A DNA stretch of 64,000 nt. Origin: Actinomycetota bacterium (GTDB taxonomy: Bacteria > Actinomycetota > Actinomycetes > Mycobacteriales > Mycobacteriaceae). Below, piece after piece: positions 8,965 through 17,776 of this stretch (position 1 is the first letter of the stretch; each line of letters opens with the position of its first letter). The stretch is from positions 283,154-347,153 of the forward strand of contig JAFDWN010000002.1 of the NCBI GenBank assembly GCA_018268465.1, in the 5' to 3' direction. The position numbers and the translations under genes were made by a program. The notes under the pieces are model-generated. The model saw only the letters and a list, made by a program, of their open reading frames with translations, ran no database searches and had not been told where the DNA came from.

Positions 8965-9650
8965 TCTCGGTGTTGGTTGTCGAGGACGAACCGCTGATCG
9001 CCGAGGCACACGCCACCTATCTTGGTCGGCTGCAAGGGTTTTCGGTGAGCGCGGTGGCCAGCACCGCCCGCGATGCGATGCGGGCGGCGTCGGAGGCGGC
9101 GGCGTCGGAGGCGCCGATCGATCTGGTGCTGCTCGACATCGGCCTGCCCGACGCCAGCGGTATCACGCTGGCGTCTGCACTGTCGGGGCTGCGGCCGGCG
9201 CCCGACATCATCGCCATCACCTCCGAGCGCGACCTGGAGATGGTGCGGGCGGCGGTGTCCCACGGCGCGCTGGCGTATCTGCTCAAACCGTTCACGTTCG
9301 CGGCGTTCCGGGACCGGATGGAGCGTTACCGCCGATACCGCACCGCGCTGCCCGCGGGCACCGAGGCCGCCAGTCAGGTCGAGGTCGATCGCGCACTGGC
9401 CGAATTGCGGATCGCCACAGACAAATCGGTGACACCCAAGGGTGCCGCGCCGGGCACCACCGACGAGATCGCCCGCGCGGTGCGGGACTGCCCGGAGGGC
9501 GTGACGGCCGACGAGGTGGCCGCGCAGGTCGGGGTGTCGCGGGTGACCGCGTGGCGGTATCTGGAGCGGCTGGCCGATGAGGGCACCGTCAACCGGTTGA
9601 CCGACTACGGGAAGGCGGGCCGGCCGAAAACCCGCTACCAGTGGCGCTGA
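8961..9650 (+). CDS. Response regulator, CitB/DcuR family
   Basis: A 229-residue two-component regulator. The receiver domain shows the acidic pair in VEDEP, phospho-acceptor Asp59 in LLDIGLP, the conserved Thr/Ser in ITSER and Lys in LLKPF. The C-terminal part (about residues 165-229) is a helix-turn-helix of the CitB/DcuR type (TADEVAAQVGVSRVTAWRYLERL). It is translationally coupled to the kinase gene by a 4-bp overlap. By family and position it should activate dctA in response to C4-dicarboxylates. It converges on the beta-propeller gene with 57 bp between. Confidence 0.9.
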   Translation: MISVLVVEDEPLIAEAHATYLGRLQGFSVSAVASTARDAMRAASEAAASEAPIDLVLLDIGLPDASGITLASALSGLRPAPDIIAITSERDLEMVRAAVSHGALAYLLKPFTFAAFRDRMERYRRYRTALPAGTEAASQVEVDRALAELRIATDKSVTPKGAAPGTTDEIARAVRDCPEGVTADEVAAQVGVSRVTAWRYLERLADEGTVNRLTDYGKAGRPKTRYQWR

Positions 9651-9707
9651 TTTCCCGTCACCCCGGCTTACCCGGCCGCCTGGCGGGCGACCGCAGACTC
9701 AACTGCT

Positions 9708-10814
9708 TCAGGCGGTGGCGCGCTCGAGTGCGGGCCGCGCGGGCCGCGCGATCAGCTCGGTGCCGACGGGCGTGTAACGCAGCGGGATGGTCAACGCCAC
9801 CGAGAACGCCGTGACCTGTCCGGTGTAGTCGGCGACGTACACCCGGCCGCCGTCGGCGCTCACCGCGACGCACGACGGCCGTGCGGCGACGGTGATGGTG
9901 CTGACCACTTCGTTGGTCAGCAGGCAGAGCACCACGACCTGGTCGTAGTCGACGACGTACAGACGGTTGCCGTCGGGGCTGATCGCCATCTGCGTCGGGG
10001 CGCCGCCGAGGTCGATCGAATCGAGGATCGTGTTGGCCCGCAGGTCGATGACGTCGACGGCGCCGCCGCGGGCCCGGTCGGAGGTCAGCACGTAGGCGGT
10101 GCCGGCCGCGCCGAGCACGAGGTCGCGGATCGGGGCGCCGATCGGAAGCGCCGATTCCACCCGCGCGGTCTCGGCGTTGATCTGGAACAGCCGGGCACCA
10201 CGGGCATCGGACGTCGCGACGTAGAGCCGCTTGCCCGAGGCGTCGACGCGCAGGGCGTCGATGCTGATGGCGGGGGCCTTCGCGACGTCGATCGTGCCGA
10301 CCCGCTCGGCGGTGACGTCGATGACGGCGATGTCGACGCTGTCCTGCCCGGCGCGTCCGGCGAACACCCGCTTACCGTCGGGGCTGACGGCGAGCGCGGT
10401 GACGGCGAATGCCAGCGGGTAGGTGCCGGTGACGGTCCGGGTGGCGGTGTCGAGCACGACGATCGCGTCGTGGCCGGCCGCCGATGTGGTGACGTAGGCG
10501 CGGTCGTCGGCCAGGGCGACCGCGAACGGCTCGCCGTCGACGGGGACCCCGACCACCGACGACAGATCGGGCCGGATCACCGTGACGCTGTCGTCACCGC
10601 AGTTGCTCACCACGACGGTGCCGGTGCCCGCGTCGATGGCCATATCCCCGATGGGGCCGCGCCACACGCCGTACCCGGCGGCGGGGACGAAGTCCTGCGC
10701 GACGGTCGTGATGTCGTGGGCACGCCCGTCGCGGTTCGCGGCCTGCGCGACGCGCTCGGGGCGCGTGAACATGCCCGCCAATTTGGCAAGCGTGGTCGCA
10801 ACTGTGATCGCCAT
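9708..10814 (-). CDS. YncE-like beta-propeller protein
   Basis: A 368-residue protein made of repeated blades such as TVVVSNCGDDSVTVIRP, VTALAVSPDGKRVFAG and MAISPDGNRLYVVDYD, i.e. a seven-bladed YVTN/NHL-type propeller. Such proteins usually bind partners or sugars; no catalytic motif is seen and no signal peptide is evident from ATG 10814. That start is preceded by GGAGGT. An upstream ATG at 10973 extends the frame by 53 residues of low-complexity, non-propeller sequence, and is less likely. The leader is long (about 160 bases) and begins in an unusually AT-rich control region. The biological role is not identifiable from context. Confidence 0.78.
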   Translation of the reverse strand: MAITVATTLAKLAGMFTRPERVAQAANRDGRAHDITTVAQDFVPAAGYGVWRGPIGDMAIDAGTGTVVVSNCGDDSVTVIRPDLSSVVGVPVDGEPFAVALADDRAYVTTSAAGHDAIVVLDTATRTVTGTYPLAFAVTALAVSPDGKRVFAGRAGQDSVDIAVIDVTAERVGTIDVAKAPAISIDALRVDASGKRLYVATSDARGARLFQINAETARVESALPIGAPIRDLVLGAAGTAYVLTSDRARGGAVDVIDLRANTILDSIDLGGAPTQMAISPDGNRLYVVDYDQVVVLCLLTNEVVSTITVAARPSCVAVSADGGRVYVADYTGQVTAFSVALTIPLRYTPVGTELIARPARPALERATA

Positions 10815-10973
10815 ATCGTCGGCACCTCCGCCGGTATGGCTCGCAACCGGCCTAGTCTCCAAAGTCTGCGCCGCGGTGGCGGCGCGATCAGGTAACGAGT
10901 CTAGCGACGAAAATCCGCGGCGAATCGCGGCGCAAGTGCCCACGGCGTGCCCGTCCCGGGCCGTTCTCAGCAT

Positions 10974-11172
10974 GAACTTAAGAAAATATTCGTTATGCCT
11001 TCGTTATATTCGCTAGGCAAGCACGGCAATGAGCACTGACGTGCGAAGAAGAATTTTTCAGCAACTTTCCCACAATGCACACCGGTAACAGGCCGGAAAA
11101 CCGCCTCTTACCTTTCGATCGGAAAATGAGCGCTAAATCACAGCGCGACACGTCAGCAAACTTCTCGGCGGG
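10974..11172. promoter_or_regulatory. AT-rich control region with TTCGTTAT repeats
   Basis: The stretch from the propeller start to the amidase stop (10815-11172) holds no convincing gene. Its right half is strikingly AT-rich for this genome. TTCGTTAT occurs at 10989-10996 and 11000-11007, with a third degenerate copy TTCGCTA at 11009-11015. On the minus strand TATTTT, nine bases before the ATG at 10973, can serve as a -10 box for the propeller gene. The repeats look like an operator array. Confidence 0.5.
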
Positions 11173-12063
11173 TCAGACGACGTCGTTGTCGGCTTCGAGC
11201 AGCACCTGGGCGGGCGGGATCACCCGCAGTCGCAAGGCCGCCGCGGTCTGGGGGCCGACGACACCGTCGACCTTGAGACCCTTGGTCCGCCGCTGGAACT
11301 CCCTGACCGCACGCTCGGTCCCGGCGCCGTAGAAACCGTCGACGACGAGGTCGCCCGCGTACGCGCCGTAGCCGTACTTGAGCCGGCGCTGCAGCTCGGC
11401 GACCTGCGGCCCCTGCGACCCGCGGAACAGCAGGACGTCGGCGTACTCGCCGATCGGGACCGGCGGGCGGGGGGTGGGCGCGGGGTCGGTGACCGTGCCG
11501 ATGCGGGCCTGGATGTCGCGCCGCAGGATGTCCATGTCGATGGCGCCCGGATCCCACTTGCCCTGCGAGCGCCCCGCGTATTCCTTGTGCCCGATGGTGC
11601 GAGAGGAGTTCTGCGCCAGTCGGCGGTTGATGGCCGCGCAGCACCGCACGAGGGCGTTGTACTGCGCATCGGGCCAGTTCGTACGGTGCCGCGCCGTCGG
11701 GCTGGTCCCGCTGTTGGCGCATTCGATGCCGATCATGTGCCAATTGCCCATATTTGTCGGCAACCACGGATACATGCCGACGCCGGCATGCCAGGCGACC
11801 CCGACCGCGACGACGGTGACCGTCCCGTCGCGCGCGATGTGCAGTTGCGACAACGGTCCCGGCAGGTCGGGCCTGCCCTCGGCGATGGAGGCGGCGGTCG
11901 CGTTGTCCGAACCGGTGTGATGCACCATCACCCCGCGGATGTCCTTGAAGTCGCCGTGGCCGCGATTGCGCCAGCCGGGGTACTCCACGAGCCGCACCCC
12001 TTCGGCCCTGAGCACGTCGGCCAGCCACACGGGGTCGCCGGTCCACGGTCCCGTCTCGGGCAT
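11173..12063 (-). CDS. N-acetylmuramoyl-L-alanine amidase with peptidoglycan-binding domain
   Basis: A 296-residue cell-wall hydrolase. The amidase_2/PGRP domain spans about residues 10-190; candidate zinc ligands are the histidine in IRGVMVHHTGSD, that in the IGHKEYAGR segment and the acidic or cysteine residue near ECANSGTS. A peptidoglycan-binding_1 domain follows (about 205-285, LQRRLKYGYG and VDGFYGAGTERAVREFQ). The layout resembles Rv3594 and mycobacteriophage lysin A enzymes. No signal peptide is visible, so export route or phage origin is open; no other phage gene is near. ATG 12063 has GGGAGGT six bases upstream. It would cleave the amide between MurNAc and L-Ala in peptidoglycan. 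Confidence 0.87.
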   Translation of the reverse strand: MPETGPWTGDPVWLADVLRAEGVRLVEYPGWRNRGHGDFKDIRGVMVHHTGSDNATAASIAEGRPDLPGPLSQLHIARDGTVTVVAVGVAWHAGVGMYPWLPTNMGNWHMIGIECANSGTSPTARHRTNWPDAQYNALVRCCAAINRRLAQNSSRTIGHKEYAGRSQGKWDPGAIDMDILRRDIQARIGTVTDPAPTPRPPVPIGEYADVLLFRGSQGPQVAELQRRLKYGYGAYAGDLVVDGFYGAGTERAVREFQRRTKGLKVDGVVGPQTAAALRLRVIPPAQVLLEADNDVV

Positions 12064-12191
12064 CGGGCACCTCCCTGTCGACGGTGTGCGGCGCCGGACG
12101 AGAGCAGTGACCCCGCCATGCCCACTGTCGCAACTCCGGCGGCGGCGCGCGACGGCTTTCATCGACCCCACAGCCACACCTACGCTGGTGG

Positions 12192-12392
12192 GTGTCGCAC
12201 CCGGGACTGTCCATCGCCGCGATCGGGTTCGCGGTGCTCGCGCTCGTCGCGGGCGGTCTGCAATTGTGGGCCTTCGCGGCGTCGGGCGGCCCGCGCCACC
12301 TCGTTCTGGCCGCCTTCGCCCTGGCTGTGGGCGCCAGCGTCGCGTCGGCGGGTGTCGTCGCCCTGCGGAGGGCTCTCCGCGACCGGCGGTGA
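12192..12392 (+). CDS. Small two-helix membrane protein
   Basis: A 66-residue protein consisting of two hydrophobic helices (about residues 6-29 and 35-57) and an arginine-rich tail (RRALRDRR). It starts at GTG 12192. TACGCT five bases before the start could be a -10 box of a leaderless transcript. Codon use and position between a divergent amidase and a convergent Crp gene support a real gene. Function unknown. Confidence 0.55.
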   Translation: MSHPGLSIAAIGFAVLALVAGGLQLWAFAASGGPRHLVLAAFALAVGASVASAGVVALRRALRDRR

Positions 12393-12418
12393 CGCGCACA
12401 CCGACCGGCCGGCCGTCC

Positions 12419-13153
12419 TCAGCCCAGCGTGGCCCTGCGCTGCGCCACCTCGACCCGGAACCGGGCGCGGCGCTCCAGCGCCTCCCAGTCCACGACCACG
12501 ATCCCCGTGGCCTCCCGGCGCAGCCAGCCGCGCCGGGCGAAGTCGTTGAGCACCTGGTTCACCCGCTCCCGCGAGGCGCGCACGTGCAGCGCCAGCTCTT
12601 CCTGGTTCAGGTCGAGATCCACTTGGACGCCCAGCCCCGTCCTGCGGCCGAACTGGGCGCTTTGGCGGACCAGGACCCGGGCCAGGCGGGTGGCGACGTC
12701 GAGGCCGTAGACATCCTCCAACGAGTCGTTGAGGCGGCGCACCCGCTGGGCGAGGAGTTCGGCGAACCGGCGCAGTGTGGCGGGATGTGCGTCGAACCAC
12801 GCCCGTACGTCGGCGTTGGCGGCGACGACGAGTTCGCAGGGGCGTACGGCGATGGCCGTCGCCTGGCGGTCGACGTCGTCGAACACCGCGAGTTCACCCA
12901 GCAGGTCGTCGGGTCCGACGATGGTGAAGATCGTCTCCTTGCCGTCGTCGGCGGGCCGGGTGACCTTCAGCTTGCCCTGCAGGACGATGTAGATGTCGCC
13001 GCCCGGCTGCCCTTCGCTGAACAGTGTCTCGCCGCGCGCCAGCGACAGCGGTCTGGCCCGCGCGACGAATGCGCGGACCGCCTCGGGTGATTGGCCTTTG
13101 AGCAGGGCGCAATCGGTCAGTGCCAGCTTCGTCGCCCCTGTTCGGTGGCCCAC
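12419..13153 (-). CDS. Crp/Fnr-family transcription regulator
   Basis: A 244-residue regulator with an N-terminal cyclic-nucleotide-binding fold (GETLFSEGQPGGDIYIVLQGKLKV, then GELAVFDDVDRQATAIA) and a C-terminal winged helix whose recognition segment reads RASRERVNQVLNDFARRGW. It is close to, but clearly distinct from, the Rv3676-type CRP: the recognition helix keeps the S-R-E core, while the ligand pocket segment lacks the usual R-[ST]-S/T pair of cAMP binders (DRQATA instead). It may therefore be ligand-independent or bind another effector. Start is GTG 13153. It lies 46 bp after the SnoaL-like gene in the same direction and could be read through from that operon. Confidence 0.85.
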   Translation of the reverse strand: MGHRTGATKLALTDCALLKGQSPEAVRAFVARARPLSLARGETLFSEGQPGGDIYIVLQGKLKVTRPADDGKETIFTIVGPDDLLGELAVFDDVDRQATAIAVRPCELVVAANADVRAWFDAHPATLRRFAELLAQRVRRLNDSLEDVYGLDVATRLARVLVRQSAQFGRRTGLGVQVDLDLNQEELALHVRASRERVNQVLNDFARRGWLRREATGIVVVDWEALERRARFRVEVAQRRATLG

Positions 13154-13199
13154 GGTCGCGACATTAGCGGCTGCCCGCGGCGGCCGACAACCATCGCTC

Positions 13200-13664
13200 T
13201 CAACACCCGGGCGGGGTGATGCCGAGCTGGACGGCCAGCGCGTACTCGTCGGCGAAGAACCAGGCCTCGGCCACCTTTCCGGCCTCGAACCGCCAGGCGC
13301 CCATCTCGATCACCTCGATCGGGCGCCCGGTCGCCGCGACGCCGAACAGCGGTCCGGTGTGGGTGCCCCGGATCTTCCAGACGCACCACACCCTGTCGTC
13401 CTTGGCGATGATGTCGACGATCTCGTCCTGCCGGTCGGCGATCGAGTTGGCGTCGTAGCCGGTGCCACGGAATCCGCCCGCGGCCGCGAGGTGCGCCATG
13501 CCCCGCCGATGGACCACGAATCCGGGGCCCTGGAAGGCTTTTCGCTCTCCGTATCCGGCACGGCGCAGCGCGAGGACGGTGTCGATGTTGCGCCGTTCTT
13601 CGTCGGTGTGGGCGGCATCGGTGACGGGCGGGCCCACCAGACCGCCCGCGATCGCCTCACGCAC
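13200..13664 (-). CDS. SnoaL-like protein
   Basis: A 154-residue protein of the NTF2/SnoaL-like fold (ester cyclase or hydratase-like). Features are GRPIEVIEMGAWRFEAGKVAEAWFFAD near the C-terminus and a central GTHTGPLFGVAATG strand-turn. GTG 13664 overlaps the stop of the ABC binding-protein gene by eight bases, so it is the last coupled gene of the leftward transport operon. A role in modifying the imported compound, or its oxidation product, is inferred. No catalytic residue can be assigned with confidence. Confidence 0.72.
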   Translation of the reverse strand: MREAIAGGLVGPPVTDAAHTDEERRNIDTVLALRRAGYGERKAFQGPGFVVHRRGMAHLAAAGGFRGTGYDANSIADRQDEIVDIIAKDDRVWCVWKIRGTHTGPLFGVAATGRPIEVIEMGAWRFEAGKVAEAWFFADEYALAVQLGITPPGC

Positions 13665-14682
13665 CGGCCGCGCCGTCGCTCTTGAGCACGAACCCGTCGA
13701 TGTCGGGCATCTCGGTGAGGATTCCGGTGTCGACCATCACCTCGGCGACCTTCTGCACCTCGGCCGACAATGCACCCATGTCGGCGGTCTCGACGTACTC
13801 GTTGATGACCACTTTGTCGGCGACCTCGGGGTCGGCGGTGGTGAACGTGGAGAGTTTGGCGCGCACGTCGTCGGGGTTCGCGTTGGCGTAGGCCGCGGCC
13901 TTGGTCAGTGCCCGTTTGAACGCGGCGAGCGCCTTCGGGTTCTCCTCGGCGAACCCGCCGGACACCACGTAGCCGCCGACCGGATAGGACCGCAGGTCGG
14001 GGACGCCGTCGGTGGCCGCGTCGAAGATGGGCCGCGCACCGAACTCCTCGCGCATCATCGTTCGGGTCGGGTCGGTGGTGCAGGTGGCGTCGACATTGCC
14101 CGACTCCAGCACCACCGGGTGATCGGGGGGTGACACCTCGGTCATGGTGATCGCGTCGACCGACTGGCCGGCGTCGAGCAGGGCCTGTTTGACCAGCCAT
14201 ACACAGGTGGTGCTCGGCGACAGCACCGCAAGCGTTTTACCCACCAGATCGGTCAGTTGCCGCGCGGAGGAGTCGGGTTTGACCAGCACTTCCATTCCGC
14301 CCGGTTTGCCGTGGTCGCTGATCTGCACCAGGCGCAGGTCGATGCCCTCCGAGTAGGGCTGCAGCGCGCCGCCCAGATTCACCCATGCCATGTCGACCTG
14401 ACCCCCGATGACGGCCTCGACCGTGCTGCCCGCACCGAGGTCGATGTCGGCCCGCACGTCGAGCCCTTCGTCGGCGAAATAGCCCTGGTCGAGTGCGATG
14501 TGCAGGGGCACGTTGCTGATGTTGGCCGGGTTGGTGATGCGAATCGTCGACGTCTCCAGCCCTTTCGGATTGTCCGCGGCGGTGGACCCGTCGGAGCTGC
14601 ACGACGTCATCGCGACGGCTGCCGCGGCCGCGCAGCAGGCGGCGACCACTCGCCGGCGGGTGGTTGCGGTGGCTCTTCTCAT
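13657..14682 (-). CDS. ABC transporter substrate-binding lipoprotein, SsuA/NMT1 type
   Basis: A 341-residue periplasmic-type binding protein with a lipoprotein signal: arginine-rich start, hydrophobic stretch and lipobox MTSC, giving the lipidated Cys28. The mature part has the NMT1/SsuA pattern (ISNVPLHIALDQGYFADEGL, then GQVDMAWVNLGGALQPYSEG) seen in sulfonate, taurine, nitrate and pyrimidine-precursor binding proteins. ATG 14682 has AGGAG seven bases upstream; the reading frame is open far upstream but is out-of-frame to the ATPase gene there. It belongs with the two permeases and ATPase upstream. Substrate unknown; alkanesulfonate-like is favoured because an LLM flavin enzyme leads the operon. 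Confidence 0.9.
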   Translation of the reverse strand: MRRATATTRRRVVAACCAAAAAVAMTSCSSDGSTAADNPKGLETSTIRITNPANISNVPLHIALDQGYFADEGLDVRADIDLGAGSTVEAVIGGQVDMAWVNLGGALQPYSEGIDLRLVQISDHGKPGGMEVLVKPDSSARQLTDLVGKTLAVLSPSTTCVWLVKQALLDAGQSVDAITMTEVSPPDHPVVLESGNVDATCTTDPTRTMMREEFGARPIFDAATDGVPDLRSYPVGGYVVSGGFAEENPKALAAFKRALTKAAAYANANPDDVRAKLSTFTTADPEVADKVVINEYVETADMGALSAEVQKVAEVMVDTGILTEMPDIDGFVLKSDGAAGA

Positions 14683-14708
14683 GACGGATCTCCTTGTCGG
14701 ATAACAGT

Positions 14709-15500
14709 TCAGACGGCGGCGAGGGTGGTGGGTGCGCCGGCGTCGCGGATGTACTGCGCGACCTCCCGGCGCATCTGGACGAATTCGGGTGCGGCTTTCG
14801 TCGCGATCTGGTCGCGCTCGCCGGACAGCCGGACGTCGAGTTCGGTGAGGATCCCGCCCGGCGAGCGGCGCAGCACCACCACCCGGTCGGCGAGGTAGAT
14901 GGATTCGTCGATGTCGTGGGTGACGAACAGGATCGTCATACCGAAGCGCCGGTGCACGAGCCGGGTCAGATCCTCCAGTTCCGAACGGGTTTGGGCGTCG
15001 ACCGAGGCGAACGGCTCGTCCATCAACAGCACCCGGGGCCGGTAGGCCAGCGCGCGGGCGATCGCCACGCGCTGCTGCATGCCGCCGGACAGTTCCCACG
15101 GGTAGCGGTTGCCCTTGTCGGCCAGGTTGACCGCGGCGAGAGATTCGGCGACCCGGTTCTGTCGTTCGGCCTTGGCGACTCCCAGTGCCTTGAGGGGGAA
15201 TTCGATGTTCTGCGCGACACGCATCAAGGGGAACAGTGACCTGCTGTAGTCCTGGAACACCACCGCCAGGTCGTCGGGGACGCCGTCGACCGGCCTGCCC
15301 ATCAGGGTGACACTGCCTGTTGTCGGTTTCACAAGACCGGCAATGCATTTCATGAGTGTGGTCTTGCCGCAGCCGGATGGTCCGACGATGGATACGAATT
15401 GGCCCTCCGCGACGGCGAGGTCCACGTTCGACAGCGCGATGTGGGCGTCGGGGCCGGTGCCGTAGGTCTTGTTGAGGTGACGCACCTCGAGGATCGCCAT
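14709..15500 (-). CDS. ABC transporter ATPase, SsuB/TauB type
   Basis: A 263-residue ATP-binding subunit. Visible motifs: Walker A GPSGCGKTT, Q loop VFQDYSRSLFP, signature [15 protein letters not shown], Walker B VLLMDEPFASVDAQTR and switch histidine in FVTHDIDES. This is the nitrate/sulfonate/taurine subfamily. ATG 15500 has AGGAA seven bases upstream. It sits 22 bp after the second permease and 26 bp before the binding protein and would energise import by this system. Confidence 0.93.
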   Translation of the reverse strand: MAILEVRHLNKTYGTGPDAHIALSNVDLAVAEGQFVSIVGPSGCGKTTLMKCIAGLVKPTTGSVTLMGRPVDGVPDDLAVVFQDYSRSLFPLMRVAQNIEFPLKALGVAKAERQNRVAESLAAVNLADKGNRYPWELSGGMQQRVAIARALAYRPRVLLMDEPFASVDAQTRSELEDLTRLVHRRFGMTILFVTHDIDESIYLADRVVVLRRSPGGILTELDVRLSGERDQIATKAAPEFVQMRREVAQYIRDAGAPTTLAAV

Positions 15501-15522
15501 GGGATTTCCTTCCGTAGTTCGT

Positions 15523-16383
15523 CTAGCTCTGCAGGCTGGTCGCGCGGTGCCACCCGAGCAGCCGCCGTTCGGCCGCCAGGAAGACGACGTTGAGTGCGTA
15601 ACCGACCAGTCCGAGCAGCACGATCGCCGACCAGAGGTCGAGGACCTGGAATTTGCGCTGGGCACTGATGAGGAAGTAGCCGAGGCCGTTCTGCGCCAGC
15701 ATCCATTCGGACAGCACCATCAGGATGAGCGACAACGACAGCGACACCCGGATGCCCGCGGCGATCTTCGGACTGGCCGCGGGCAGGATCACCCGGAAGA
15801 AGGTGACCACCGTGGGGATGTGGAACGCGGTGGCGGTCTCCCGGTAGGCGGGGTCCACGGAGCGCACGCCCTGCATGGTGTTGAGCAGGATCGGCCAGAT
15901 GCATCCGAAGGCGATGAGCCCGATGCGCATCGAGTCGGTGGCGCCAAGGACGAGCAGGAAGATCGGCACGATCGCGGGCTTGGGCAGTGACCGCATGAAG
16001 TTGACGGGCGGATCGATGTAGGCCGCGGCGCTGGCCCATTGGCCGGCGATCACGCCGAGTGCGATGCCGATGATCGTGGCGATGGCCAGACCGGCCAGCG
16101 CACGCCCCACGCTGGGCACCACGTCGTCCCAGAATTCGGGTGTCAGGAACAGCGACGACGCCGGTGCGCTGAACCAGTTCTGGTGGACTCGTTCGAATAT
16201 CCGCGACGGCGGCGGGAAGAACACCCATCCACCGGCGGTGGTGACCAGCTGCCACAGCAGCAGCAGTCCCGTCGCGGGTCCCAAGCGCAGCAGCCAGGTC
16301 CGGGCGCTGTCGCGCCCGTGGTGCTGACCCGTCCTGGGGCGCAGCCGGATTCGCGCGGCGGGAGACGTCGTCGTGGTCATCAT
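15523..16383 (-). CDS. ABC transporter permease, SsuC/TauC type (second)
   Basis: A 286-residue inner-membrane permease with about six helices and the binding-protein-dependent EAA loop (YRETATAFHIPTVVTFFRVILPAA). ATG 16383 overlaps the stop of the preceding permease as ATGA, with GAGAGG upstream, so translation is coupled. The pair of non-identical permeases suggests a heterodimeric channel, which differs from the usual SsuC homodimer. Confidence 0.9.
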   Translation of the reverse strand: MMTTTTSPAARIRLRPRTGQHHGRDSARTWLLRLGPATGLLLLWQLVTTAGGWVFFPPPSRIFERVHQNWFSAPASSLFLTPEFWDDVVPSVGRALAGLAIATIIGIALGVIAGQWASAAAYIDPPVNFMRSLPKPAIVPIFLLVLGATDSMRIGLIAFGCIWPILLNTMQGVRSVDPAYRETATAFHIPTVVTFFRVILPAASPKIAAGIRVSLSLSLILMVLSEWMLAQNGLGYFLISAQRKFQVLDLWSAIVLLGLVGYALNVVFLAAERRLLGWHRATSLQS

Positions 16384-17264
16384 TGTGCCTCTCTCGTATC
16401 CCAGGCGACCCAGCGGCGGGACGCGACGACGGTCAGCCAGTTGAGGAAGAATCCGACCAGGCCGGCCAGCACCACCGCGGCGAAGATCGAATCGTGGTGC
16501 ATACCCGAATAGCTCTGCAGCAGGATGAAGTAGCCGATTCCGTCCTTGGTGCCGACGGTGATCTCCGCGGCGATCGCGACCGTGAGCCCGGTGGCCAGCG
16601 CCAGGCGCACACCGGTCAGGATCAGCGGCAGCGCGCTGGGCAGGATCACGCTGGACCAGGTCCGCAGCGTGCCGACGCGGAAGCTTCTCGCCGTCTCCAC
16701 GGCGACCCGGTCGACACCGCGGACCCCGTAGATCGTGTTGAACAGCAGGGGCCACAGCGTCACGTACACGACGATGCAGATCTTCATGGTCATCCCCTGC
16801 CCCAGTACGAGGACCAGCAGCGGGATGATCGCGATACCCGGGATGGAGCGCACGAAGTCGACGATCGGGGTGGTTGCGGTGGCCACCGTGGTGTAGGAGC
16901 CGATGAGAAGACCGGCGGGCACGGCGATGAGGAAGGCGATCCCGACGCCCAGCAGTACGGCCTGCATGGTGGCCCAGAGTTCGACGAGGAACTCCGGCGA
17001 CACCGCCATCTGGGCGGCGCGCGGGAGGACGACGGTCGACGGTGGCAGCAGTTTGGGGTCGACGAGTTCCAGCCGGCTGAGGGCCTCGTAGAGCGCGGCG
17101 AGGACCGCGAAGCCGATGAGTCCGCGTACCGACGCGCTGCCCCATGCCCGTAGCCTGGGCAAGGCCGATCGGCGCCGGCGGGCCGCAGCCGGGGCCGCGG
17201 CCGGGGCCGCCGTCGACGGGACCACGGTGCTCTTGGGCGATGCCGTGACGGCGGGCCCGCTCAT
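16380..17264 (-). CDS. ABC transporter permease, SsuC/TauC type (first)
   Basis: A 294-residue permease with an alanine/proline-rich cytoplasmic leader of about 35 residues, then six helices and the EAA loop (VAVETARSFRVGTLRTWSSVILPSALP). ATG 17264 overlaps the DoxX stop as ATGA and its own stop overlaps the second permease, so three genes are translationally linked. It would pair with the second permease, one ATPase and one lipoprotein. Confidence 0.9.
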   Translation of the reverse strand: MSGPAVTASPKSTVVPSTAAPAAAPAAARRRRSALPRLRAWGSASVRGLIGFAVLAALYEALSRLELVDPKLLPPSTVVLPRAAQMAVSPEFLVELWATMQAVLLGVGIAFLIAVPAGLLIGSYTTVATATTPIVDFVRSIPGIAIIPLLVLVLGQGMTMKICIVVYVTLWPLLFNTIYGVRGVDRVAVETARSFRVGTLRTWSSVILPSALPLILTGVRLALATGLTVAIAAEITVGTKDGIGYFILLQSYSGMHHDSIFAAVVLAGLVGFFLNWLTVVASRRWVAWDTREAQ

Positions 17265-17764
17265 CGCGTGGCTCCGATCGGTGCGGGCCGGCGGCGGCTG
17301 GCGACCACGGCGAGTCCACCCGCGGTGGCCACCGCCAGGACGACGGCCGCCTGGGTCGGCGTCGGGGCGGGCAGCCCGATCACGCCGTCGAGGGACCACC
17401 GACCGGCGCCCGCCAGCAGCACGGCTACCGTTCCCGCCAGCAGCACGAGTTCGTATTCGAAGCCGTTGTTCTTGCGCGACAACCCGTTTCGCAGGTGCAG
17501 GGCCATCACGTTGACGAGGGTGCTCACGAGCAGCAGGCAGGCCAGCGGTGTCGCGAGTCCGGCGACGAGCAGCGCCCCGGCCGCCGTCTCGGCGGCGCCG
17601 GCCACCACCGCCATCAGCAGCGGCGGGCGGTAGCCCTGCCGGGCGAAGAATTCCGCGGCGCCGGCCAGACCGTCACCGCCCCACCAGCCGAACAGCTTCT
17701 CGCTGCCGTGGAAGAACATCACCACCCCGAGGGCGACCCGCAACACCAGCATTGCTTCATCCAT
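17261..17764 (-). CDS. DoxX-family membrane protein
   Basis: A 167-residue protein with four hydrophobic helices and the DoxX motifs MFFHGSEKLFGWWGG and GFEYELVLLAGTVAVLLAG. DoxX proteins act as quinone- or thiosulfate-linked membrane subunits, or in sulfur and redox defence. ATG 17764 has GAGGAG eight bases upstream; GTG 17773 is in frame but lacks spacing. It lies between the LLM flavin enzyme (12 bp gap) and the first permease (overlap). Here it may link oxidation of the imported compound to the membrane; that is inference from context. Confidence 0.8.
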   Translation of the reverse strand: MDEAMLVLRVALGVVMFFHGSEKLFGWWGGDGLAGAAEFFARQGYRPPLLMAVVAGAAETAAGALLVAGLATPLACLLLVSTLVNVMALHLRNGLSRKNNGFEYELVLLAGTVAVLLAGAGRWSLDGVIGLPAPTPTQAAVVLAVATAGGLAVVASRRRPAPIGATR

Positions 17765-17776
17765 TGGCGGCACTCC

